Part shown: positions 23,101 to 32,900 of the stretch, piece by piece
How the letters are laid out: each line of letters starts with the position of its first letter
How positions within the stretch are numbered: position 1 is the stretch's first letter
Source of the DNA: Culex pipiens pallens
Lineage: Eukaryota > Arthropoda > Insecta > Diptera > Culicidae
Direction of reading: 5' to 3'
Assembly: GCF_016801865.2 (NCBI RefSeq)
Contig: NC_068938.1
Location: forward strand, 28,222,240-28,286,239
Length of the DNA: 64,000 nucleotides
Notes under the pieces: model-generated
The model's database searches: none
Seen by the model: the letters and a program-made list of their open reading frames with translations, nothing else
What the model was told of the DNA's origin: nothing
Translations under genes and position numbers: made by a program

Positions 23101-25220
23101 GTATTTCCAAAAAAATGTTACATTCGAATTGTATGAAAAAATCCCGATCATTTAAACCCATATTGCAATAACAATAATTTTAAATATTTTTCGAGAAACA
23201 GTGCATTTTCAAAATACAGGAAAAATGCGTATTTTTGTGAAACACTTTTATGTAATTAGCAGCTGACATAATCCCGATTCCAAAACACTATAATTGTTTG
23301 ATGTTTGCATGATTTTTCATACGATTTCAGCCAATGTCTCCTATATAGCCAAAATCCCATAAGCTCTGTGCTTCAGTTAAGCACTGGGCCGTGCTTAACC
23401 GAGGCAACTGAACGAATCAAAACCGGGGCAGTGCAAAACCGAGGCATGACTGTAATTTGCTGTCGTTTTTGAAAACCAATATCCAGGGAAATAATGGTCC
23501 AATTTTGAATAATCTTTTCATTAAAAATTGATTCAATATTTTATAATCAAGAATACCCTTTTTAAATTGACTTAAAAGCTTATTTTGTTATTTTCAAATG
23601 TTACGCCAGATTTTTAAATTTCGAAAAAAAAGTTTATTGATTGTATAACACTGAGAAAATCTTTTCATCATTTTTTTATCTTTTCATGGTCATAAAATGC
23701 CACGTGGCAGTGCGTGGCCGAATGGTTACGCTGTCCGCTTTGTAAGCGGATGGTTCTGGGTTCGATTCCCATCTGCTGCAACCTTCCATCGGATGAGGAA
23801 GTAAAATGTCGGTCCCGGCCTTGATTGTTAGGCCGTTAAGTCATTCCAGGTGTAGGAGTTGTCTCCATGCCATAAGTACAAACAACACACCAAACCAAGC
23901 CTACTCCGGTGGAATCGCTGGCGGCGGTTGGACTCGCAATCCAAAGGTCGTCAGTTCAAACACTGGGGTGGAAGGTTCCTTGGAGTAAAAAGAGGTTTGG
24001 GTGCTCTCCCCATTCAAGCCTTCGGACTCCTAGGTTCGAGCAGAAACTTGCAATAGAGACCACAAAATACCCGGGGGTCGTTAATGTGGATGGTTTGATT
24101 TTTTTTTTTTTTGATTTTTGGTCATAAAATATCTGAGCAACCAAAAGCCGTATCAACAATGTTCAAAAAAGCAAAATGTAGGAAATTATCTCCGACTTTC
24201 TTGTAAAATGGGCAAACATTAGCAAATTAAAAATAAATACTGCAACTTCATCCGAAAAAGTTACCTTAAAATGGCTATAATTTGCATATTTTTTAATAAA
24301 TCAATATTTCTCGAAAAAATCACAAGGCAGCTGCAAATACGTTTCAAACATTATGCTTAACTTTTATCAAAATTTTATAAAAACATTTATTGATAATTAG
24401 TTAAAGCAGGATTGCACTGCAACTTCTTCAAAAACATATTTGCAACTGCCTTGCCTGAATAATATGTTTAAAAAAAGTTTAAAATTTTTAATATGGTTGG
24501 CATTCCTTGATCTTCCTTGAAACTAACAGTTGAATTTATAAATATATGAAATATCAAAACATTTCAAAATTTAAGATTTTTGAAAGCATTAAGTCTTAAT
24601 AACAAACTAAATAATGCACATAAAAGATACAGATCAGTCAGGAGAAGATCAACTGTATTGTAGAAGTTTATTTAATTTTTTTTAATCCAGTTACGACATG
24701 ATCAAAAAAAGTTAAAATCCCTTCTGATGTTCAGGATTTTTTCAAACATATAACATAAGCCCAAAAAGCTTTTTTGTTATTATTATTTCTTTTCTTGTGT
24801 GGCTATAATTTATGTTAAAATATTAATAAATTCTATCAATAAAAATTATTTAACAGTTAATTTTCATAATAATTTTGTTTTCCCCAATCTCCTTGCAGAC
24901 AACTGATGGAACGTGGAGCCTCCGAACCGTGGCAGCAGGTTCTTCAGGAGGTAATTGGCGAGGGTCGACTCGATGGCACCGCTCTTCGGGAGTACTTCAG
25001 ACCCCTGGAGGAGTGGCTTCGTAACGAGAATCTGCGCACCAACGAGTACGTCGGTTGGATCTACGACGGGGATTACTGCAAGCACAGCATCGAAACCGCC
25101 AACCTGCAGGTCTTTGGAGGGTTCTACAATGGTGCCGTTCAGGTGCAACTCGCTGGTGGATTCGTGTTTGGGCTGTACTTGCTCGTCCAGGTTTATGTTA
25201 ATCAGCTGCGGTTGATTTAG
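20191..25220 (+). CDS. Ance: Angiotensin-converting-enzyme-like peptidase, last two coding exons
   Basis: Exon 20191-20331 and exon 24899-25220 join in frame (phase 2, AA+A for lysine) and end at TAG 25218-25220. The first exon begins with the last base of a split codon, then YFFSNVLQFQIHRAMC and PLHKCDI. This matches the ACE (peptidase family M2) segment whose first tyrosine is the transition-state tyrosine (Tyr523 in human testis ACE); the split codon ending in A would be the chloride-binding arginine just before it. The second exon carries the family's REYFRPLEEWLRNEN and YVGW end, then a C-terminal extension ending in a hydrophobic segment (FGLYLLVQVYV), which suggests membrane or GPI attachment. 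ACE-like enzymes remove C-terminal dipeptides from peptides, usually at the cell surface or secreted. The zinc-site exons lie outside the window. Drosophila Ance genes lie near the Nimrod cluster, as here; Ance-3 is the likeliest counterpart, which I infer and have not shown. Confidence 0.88.
20332..22269 (+). other. First part of the last ACE intron
   Basis: Two GC-richer patches, 20570-20830 and 21000-21300, stand out from AT-rich surroundings. They are non-repetitive in the window and have no supported reading frame. They might be intronic regulatory DNA. The remainder is AT-rich and featureless. Confidence 0.3.
22270..23452. mobile_element. 1.2-kb TA-flanked pogo-like non-autonomous element
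   Basis: The termini CAGTCATGCCTCGGTTT and AAAACCGAGGCATGACTG are inverted repeats with TA on both sides (22268-22269 and 23453-23454). The outer 100 bases of both ends are also inverted copies (22320-22360 against 23340-23385). The start and the TA target resemble pogo/Tigger elements. The interior is decayed AT-rich tandem-like sequence built on 'aaaatactcaaaatttc' and has no transposase frame. Confidence 0.7.
23699..24119 (+). mobile_element. Dimeric tRNA-derived SINE with target duplication
   Basis: Two tRNA-like modules stand in the same orientation: one at 23703-23780 (A-box-like TGGCCGAATGG, loop TTTGTAA, B-box GGTTCGATTCCC) and one at 23925-23980 (loop CTCGCAA, B-box-like AGTTCAAACAC). 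A T-rich tail ends near 24119. The 11-bp repeat GGTCATAAAAT at 23688-23698 and 24120-24130 is a target duplication. This layout recalls the Twin SINE family described from Culex pipiens, but I could not compare sequences. Arm pairing is too poor for a working tRNA gene. Confidence 0.7.
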
Positions 25221-25307
25221 GGTTTTCTTTTTCATTTCATTTAAAAAAATTATAAGTAGAATTAGTCATTAGTTTTTAGCATTGGTCAGCTTAAGTAACA
25301 ATTTCTC

Positions 25308-25313
25308 AATAAA
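25308..25313 (+). terminator. Polyadenylation signal of the ACE-like gene
   Basis: AATAAA lies 88 bases after the stop codon, followed by a T-rich stretch. It is the first canonical signal downstream and probably ends the transcript. Confidence 0.7.
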
Positions 25314-26511
25314 TTTAATCTAAAACAATATCATTATTGTCTCTTATGGATGACTTCCCCCAATTTGGAACTTCTTAAAACAACAAACGCTCCTCCTCCT
25401 CCTCCTCTCGAAAGTTCATTGTCGTTCGCCAGGAAGCAACTCTCGCACAGTCAATCACTCGTGAACTACCCTCGGAAAGTTAAATCTAATAAAATCCCAT
25501 CACAAGCATCTGAGTCTCGCCGCGCCAATCTGGTTCAATTTATTATAAATCCCAACATCGCTACAAAAACGACGATCTCTGACTGATAGTGTGTAAGAAC
25601 ACCGAATACAGTCTCGCCGTGTCTCAAGCACCCGAGTTTCGTCAACTTCCTGATGTGCAGTTGTTGTTTTAAGTTTGAAGCTAACGAGCGAGTTCAAGCG
25701 TGAGCGTTATGTGTGATGCCCCTTTGCGTGTGACACTTCTCTCGTGCCCTCAGGGTATTGGAGTTAGAAGGAAGATTTTGCGTTGTGCGTAATGTTGAGA
25801 AGTCGAAAGTAAGTCACAGCTAAGATGACCGAAGGATTTGAAAATAGGGTGAATTTCAGGTTAACGAACCAAAAAATAAATTTATGCAACGAGTTGCGAA
25901 ATTAATTATTTTGTACCTTCAAAACTATGAGAACTATCGGTAAACCCTGAAAAAATTACAACATTATTTTACAATTTTTAAAATCAACCACTTTGGAGGC
26001 AGAAAACAACAACCATTTACATGTAAAATTTTTGTTTGAACGTGTACTGCTTGTTTGAAACACCAAATTCAATATAATAAATAAATCGTCGCTTTTGTGC
26101 TATCTTGTGGCAAGTCCTTTCTTTTTGACAGCAGACATGTCACAAGATAGCAAACAAGCGACGAAATATAATTTTAACTGTTTTGATTTGAGATGATTTT
26201 TTCAAAACGAGTCGGACATTTATTATACGAAATTTACCAGAACAATCTTTCAAATCATTTTTTCCCTGTTTGAATGCATTCAAGGCAAAATAAGTTTCTA
26301 ACAACTTAAAAAGCATTATTTTTTTTCGAAACAAGTACTGTAAAGTTTAACAATCAAGCAATAAAGAAGGATGCTGAAAAGTATTTTTCAGTACTGTTAT
26401 TTTTGGCGATGGAAAACAGGTCCTTTCATGGTTTGATGATCATAATGACAGGAAAGATATGTAGTCTACAACAGGATTGCAAAAAATATCACATTGATTG
26501 ACATTTTTAAG
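25314..26511. other. Start of the ACE-NimA intergenic region
   Basis: Positions 25380-25850 are less AT-rich than the surroundings and end in a good splice-donor-like AAAGTAAGTC near 25806. The stretch might be a non-coding first exon of a transcript, perhaps an alternative 5' end of the NimA-like gene, but no acceptor match proves it. The rest is AT-rich without recognisable content. Confidence 0.3.
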
Positions 26512-27505
26512 CACAGTAAAAAATTGTGTAAATTTATAACCGGCTCTGTGGCTTAATGGTTACGGCTTCTGCCTCACAAGCAGAAGGTTCAGGGATCAAA
26601 TCCCGGCCGGTACCTTTGAAATTTGGAATCAGGAATTTGAACTTTGAATATGAACAAAAAACGAAAATGAATCAGGTGGGATTCGAACTCACACCTCTGG
26701 ATTGGTGGTCTGGGACGCTAAGCAGTCGGCCATCAGAAGGTTTACACTCTAGCAGTGAAATTATCCGTAGTGTTGAAACATGTTATCTTCTCATATTATA
26801 TACGCGCTGATCCCTGATTTGCCTGACGGGATTGGAAGTCTAAATATAGATCGAGTTTCCTTCAGATGCTTGCTTCTATGTTTAGGCGGGGCCGAACAAT
26901 GCCCAGCGACCTCGGAATAGGGGGATGGCGTCGCTATTTTTAGACCACGTTTTCCACTTTTTCTCATCGAAACCGACTACTTTATCGACTTCATTTTGCT
27001 GGGCGAGATAGGAAGCCGTCTATTTTTAGACGATGACTCAGCACTTTTCCACTCTTGCACTTAAAAAAACCAGGTGGCAGCACGATGTAACGCCACGTCG
27101 CCACCGCAAGGAGCTCTGTCATTCTGAAACAGGTCGTTGGAAGCAGCGCGAGGGCTATCACCACCTAATACCCGGGACTGAGATAAGTTGTACCAGCATT
27201 CGGCATATACAAAGTCTGATACAAACTATGCTTTCCCATAATATTGCTACCGGTTAGCGGGTATTGGATTGGACCACACACACACACACACAGTAAAAAA
27301 TTGTGTAAATTTGGAAGGTGTAATTTTGGAAGGTTGAATATTACCTCTTTTATGATGTAATTTTACCTCAATTTAGACTGAAAAAGCGACATTACAACAG
27401 AAAAGTGGTAAATTTACACATTTTCAGAGGTAAAATTACACATTTTTTCTGACATAAAAGATGTACCCCTTCCCAGATGTAATATTACCATGATTTTTTT
27501 CTGTG
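26512..27505. mobile_element. Miniature inverted-repeat element interrupted by a retroposon
   Basis: The left terminus CACAGTAAAAAATTGTG and the right terminus CATGATTTTTTTCTGTG are imperfect inverted repeats. The interior (27313-27480) is rich in 'gtaattttacc' and its complement. The insertion at 26536-27288 splits it 24 bases from its left end and duplicates that end. Confidence 0.6.
26536..27288 (+). mobile_element. tRNA-headed retroposon with 24-bp target duplication
   Basis: The insert begins with a tRNA-like module (26540-26612: A-box-like TGGCTTAATGGTTA, loop CTCACAA, B-box-like GGGATCAAATCCC). It ends in a CA dinucleotide run and is flanked by a 24-bp direct repeat (26512-26535 and 27289-27312). 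A second tRNA-like module lies in opposite orientation at 26665-26745, with the B-box GAGTTCGAATCCC on the - strand. The remaining 500 bases are fairly GC-rich and non-coding. It behaves as a long SINE-like retroposon. Confidence 0.65.
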
Positions 27506-28184
27506 AGTGTTTAAAACATATATTATTTTTAAGTTTACAAAAAAAAATGTCATAACTCTACAACGAACCTCTTCATCAAATTTAATAAAAAAACGTGATT
27601 TTTTGATTTTTTCTAGTGTTTTTTTCCAACTTAAAAAAATCCCTATTTTAAATAAGTTGGTCAAGCACTTAAAACTAATTCAAGATTGTTAAACGATAAA
27701 AATTTTGTCGATTATATAAGCGAAGAGGACGGACGATAAATTCAAATTTTTCTCAAACCATATCATGTTAAATTTCCAGTAAGAAAATCTTTTTGGATAA
27801 TATAGTAAGGATCAAATTATAAATACTCCAATTTTTTTTCAAAAATACTAAAAAATAAATAAAATAATATATTTCACTTTATTAACTGTTTTCCTTTGTA
27901 AAAATTCTCAAATTTGCCTTTTTTGAGTTTTACCTTTCTTACTAAAGAAAGGTATACGTTATACTTTTGTTTACATATTTTTTAAATAACTTGCAATAAA
28001 GGTATGAAACGAATCAAATTTTGCACGCATTTTCACTTTCTTTTCCTTCCTTTGAAGAATTCAAAAAAAAACAAAATACCTTGTTTTTTGAAAATACTGA
28101 TCTTTTTTTCAATACTATTTTTTACAATTTTTAATAAAGGTATCAAACAATTAAAAATGTTGTATGCTATTTCACTTGATCGAT

Positions 28185-28975
28185 TCTTTACGAAATCGGT
28201 CGGTTTTTATTTTATTTTTGTATTTTTTAAATCCGGCTGAAACTTTTTTAGTGCCTTCGGTATGCCCAAAAAAGCCATTTTGCATCATTAGTTTGTCCAT
28301 ATAATTTTCCATACAAATTTTGCAGCTGTCCATACAAAAATGATAAATGAAAATTCAAAAATCTGTATCTTTTACAGGACTTTTTAAATCGATTTGATGT
28401 CTTCGGTGTGGCTAAGGACTCCACTGAAAAAAAATGATACACGGTAAAACAAAGTTTGGTTAAATTTTTAGTTTTACTTTTTGTCACTTAAACTTGATTT
28501 GCAAAAAAACACAATTTTAATTTTTTTTGTGTTCTGATATGTTTTAGGGGACATTAAATGCCAACTTAACAGAAATTTCCAGAATAGGCAAAAAATCTTT
28601 GACCAAGTTATGAATTATTGAATCAATACTTATTTTAAAAAAATGAAAAATTGGTCACACATTTTTTTCAAATTTATTTTTTGATGTAAAATCGAATTTG
28701 CAAAAATGCACCGTTTATATGTTATAGCACCTTTTATAAGTTATAGTCATTTTTAAATAACTTTTTTTTAATATAGTAGCAGTTATTAATTTTTTTTAAA
28801 TAAGTGCCCATGTATGCCGACCTTTGAAAAAAAAAATGTTTCTGAAAAGCTGAGAAAGTTCTATTTGTTATGGTTTTTTGAACTTTGTTGACCTATAATT
28901 GCTGAGACATTGTCATGCATAGATTTAAAAACAGGAAAATTTATGTTTTCTAAGTCTCACTCAAAACTTTTTCTT
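28185..28975. repeat. F1-family half element
   Basis: The sequence follows one F1 arm from its outer end ('ctttacgaaatcgg') to the inner block near 28960 ('aaacaggaaaattta'). The other arm and the right terminus are missing, so this is a truncated, diverged copy. Confidence 0.6.
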
Positions 28976-29540
28976 AATTGTCTGTACCATGGCTAACAAC
29001 TTGTATGGAGAAACTTATGATGCATAATGAGTTATTTGGACATAAGAAATTAATGGACAAAATTATGATCAAATCAGATAGAAAAAAATCGAAAAAGTTG
29101 CAAAAAGTAATAAAGTTGCTCAAATTAAAATATCATCGATTTTGAAATATTTTAAATATCAAAAAAACATACGAGATATCCAACTTTAATCGTAGGCAAC
29201 AACCTGAACCAACATAAACCAAACAAAATAAACTCCCCATTTACCCCACTGATTTTATCGAGGCGACAATTGCTCGATGCTCGACCCGGCACATGACTGA
29301 TATGGCGATGATCTCCCCGAGATGCAATTCCCAGCGTCCCAGACACGTACGTATGATGTACGACACTTTGTGCAGCATCTCAACAGTGTGACACATAGTG
29401 ACCTCCAACAACAACAGCAACATCGCACAGCTAAAACGAAGAATGCACAGCACACACAAGATCAAGTGTAGCAACTAATGTAATTGAAGATCAGCTCGTC
29501 ACGACAAATCCGACCGACCAAGCTGATCAGGGAGCGAGCT
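28976..29540 (+). other. Upstream region of the NimA-like gene
   Basis: AT-rich to 29200, then a mixed-composition stretch without repeats leading to the candidate start site. It probably holds the proximal NimA promoter. No TATA box stands out. Confidence 0.3.
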
Positions 29541-29547
29541 TCAGTTT
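29541..29547 (+). promoter_or_regulatory. Candidate initiator of the NimA-like gene
   Basis: TCAGTTT matches the arthropod initiator consensus TCAGT and lies 445 bases upstream of the start codon, at the beginning of a GC-richer leader. There is no TATA box at the usual distance, so this is a weak call. Confidence 0.3.
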
Positions 29548-29985
29548 AGTTCAAAAGTTCGCGTTACTTTGCGCGCAACGACGCAAATCGGATGAAAGTG
29601 AAATTTGGAAAGATAAGACGGTAGTTTCGACTAAGTAAAGAGTTCAGTGAGTTGAGGTTTCTCGAGGTCCAATTAAAAATTGTGCAACTCGGTCGTGAAA
29701 TTCAACGGTGATTTTGAATTAATTTTAATCTGTGTATTACGTTGGCTGACAAGATAATAGCTCTATTAAGATAGCTGGTGGGGAGAGGAAAAAAACGACG
29801 AATTAATCGTGATCGAAGTGAGTTGCAACACCGCGGATAGTTTCGCGTATTAAACATAACCTCAAAAGAATCCCACCGGCGAGAACATGTCGATAGTGGA
29901 TCAATAAAGACGTAAGCCATGCGACAACTATCCTCATCATCGAGTTTCGAGGCGATAATCGTTTAGCAGCAGAAACGGCATCGTT

Positions 29986-32900
29986 ATGATTCGAGCGATC
30001 CGTGGGACCAGTTTTTCCGTGGTCCACCAGCGGCGACGGCGGCAAAAGTTGGCAATCTCCGTCGTGGGCCTCATAATTGTTGTTGTTCTGCTGGACCGAT
30101 CTTATGCAAGCCAGGGCTTCAGTGCCAGCTCGGGTGATGATCACTCGGTTTGCATTCGATACGAGAGGTGAGTTTGATTATTTTTGCGAACGGAAATTTG
30201 CACAACGTGATGGAAGATTCGTTGCGGATATGGAACGGATCTATCATGAATGGCAAAATTGCAACGAATTGAGTTAACCTTCAAAAAACAAACCTCGTGT
30301 GGCTTGGAAACTTTCCAAAAATCCTTTAAAAACACAATTTATAATCTTTAAAAAGCATTAAAATTCTACTACCTTCAAAAAGGGCGAATCAGGACTAAGC
30401 TCTGAATAGGGACAGCAGTAAAATGCTATTGTTGTTGTTTTGTGTATGTTCTATTCGAAACCAAATAAAAAATACTGTGCAGTCAAGGCTAAACAGCTGT
30501 CACAATTCACTCCCTGTGTTCCGATTCAACCCATATGACGGTAGAAAACTTCTTGGACAAAAGTTGTAATAACTTTTATGTAAACTATTATCAGTCAGAC
30601 AGTCAAATGAAAGAACTGGTTTAATTTTATAACCAAATAATAAGCAGATGCCAAATAATATAAAGAAAAACACAAAATAGCATCAGAAACAACTAGATAT
30701 AAAATTATGTTGAAAGTGAAATTGTAAAATTCACTAAAAGCAAATCTAAATTGTAATAAAATAATAGTTAGATTTATAAAATGAATTAACTATAAACATT
30801 AAAATGCCATTTCGACCGTTTTGACGGCTTTAAAAAAATGTTTGTTAATAGAAAAAATAAACTTAAATTTTACCCAACATTCTAAAAATGGGAGAAAAAA
30901 CGCCCAAGCAAACGAAACATCTAAATGATTTGTTTTAACAGAGGCAGTAAATTAAAAATTCAAGTACATATACATTTCAAGATGTCAAGAATTTGGTCTT
31001 TATTCGACATAACCATTTTGGTAATGTTTGGCTTCCTAACCAATTTTAGATCATTTTAATGTTGTGTTTTAACTTTCATATAGAATTGCAGTAAAAAAAA
31101 TGATCTCAAAGTACAAATCTTTGAAAAAATTCCGTCAATACCTCGATATTTTCAAAACTAATGATTGGAAAGCAACTGTACGCCTGTAAAAAGCATTTTA
31201 AAACACTTTTTCCATCCAAATGCTTGTAATTTCAATTATTATTTTTTTTGAACCTCGGATTTGTGATCAAGGACCAAAATTACTGATAAGGACAAAGTTT
31301 CACGCAAACCAAGAGAGGTCTTGGCAATTGCTGTGTAAATTGGCGGAGAATGACCCCAACACTAAAATTTTTATTAGATTTTATCAGAAAGATGAGAATA
31401 ATTCTGATAAATGATAAAACCAAAAAAAATCAAATGATAAAATCGGGAATTTTTTTAAAGGTTCAATAAACCAAGTTTTCAGTTTTTGCTTTTTGGGTGT
31501 TTTTTAATACCCCTGACTCAAGGCGGACCTTTTCAAAAAAAAAACACTCCTGAAATGAACAACCTAATACTTTATGTTATTTTTTGTTATTTTTTTAAAT
31601 TTACTGATAAAGATTTTTTCTAACATTAATTTGATATTGGGCCATTCTCCGCCAACTCACACAGCATTTGCCCCGACCCCTCTTCGATTTGCGTGAAACT
31701 TTGTCCCTGATCACGAATCCGAGCTTCGTATCTCGTATCTCGTATCATATCTCGTGACGGAAGGGCGGTACGACCCCTTCTATTTTTGAACATGCGAAAA
31801 AGACGTGTTTTCCAATCATTTGCAGCCTGATAAGGTGAGTTTGCTCACCCCGCGCCATGTCCCCCTCGTTAACGGTCACAGTCGATGGTTTTGAGTGATT
31901 TTTTTTTTGTATTCACCTACTAAAAGTGGAGCGGGGAGGGGCTGCAAGTGAGGGGGTCAAATTGTTCACATAGCCATTATGTGTGATTACTCTAATGTCG
32001 TATTAATAAACTTGAAATTTGGTGTCAAACAGACTTCGGAATTGAAAAAAAAAAAATTTTTTTTACTGTATAAAAATTGGGGCATGGAAATTTAATGTAC
32101 TTTCAAATCTGCAATAACCCGAAGGTTCATTTTTTTCATTTAGAAAAAAAACCATCTTAAAATTTCTTTTTATTTTTAACATTGCAGGGGTATTTTGAGC
32201 AGACAAAAACATTTTTTTTGGCATTTATAAACATAAGGAGTTTGCCTGTAACTATCAGGAGTTAACACGATTTTACGAAAAAAAAGTTTTGATAAAGTTA
32301 CTTTATTATTTTCAGCTTTTGTCTTCTCAAAAGAACTCCAGTAATATCAGTCAATGATGGTTTGTTGAAACTCAGAGAAGACATATGTTTTACTCATGAG
32401 TGTTAAAAAAATATGAATATAAAAAAAACAAATTAGGTACATAAACAATTACATCCCTTAATAATTGAGCGAGCATGATAGACAAGCCGTAAATTGCGCG
32501 GAAAAACGGTCCCGGGTAATTCGTTCGCGATACTCAAGCTCAACAAATCAACGAATCGGAACAGAAGTAGCGAAAATCAAGGTGCAAATAAACACCGTGC
32601 AAAACAAATGCGACTGCTCGAGTTTGCTCACCCCGCGCCATGTCCCCCTCGTTAACGGTCACAGTCGATGGTTTTGAGTGATTTTTTTTTTGTATTCACC
32701 TACTAAAAGTGGAGCGGGGAGGGGCTGCAAGTGAGGGGGTCAAATTGTTCACATAGCCATTATGTGTGATTACTCTAATATCGTATTAATAAACTTGATA
32801 TTGACACTTGAGCGATTGCTCACACTTGACAGTGAAACTGAAATTGATTCGCTTTTTTTGCTGACGATTTTTTTCACCATCTTTGGTTTGACTGATTGGG

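Noticed and set aside
23703..23780. Functional tRNA gene
   Set aside because: Acceptor pairing is poor, a second tRNA-like module, T-rich tail and target duplication follow; it is a SINE.
26540..26612. Functional tRNA gene
   Set aside because: It heads a 753-base insertion with a 24-bp target duplication, so it is a retroposon promoter.
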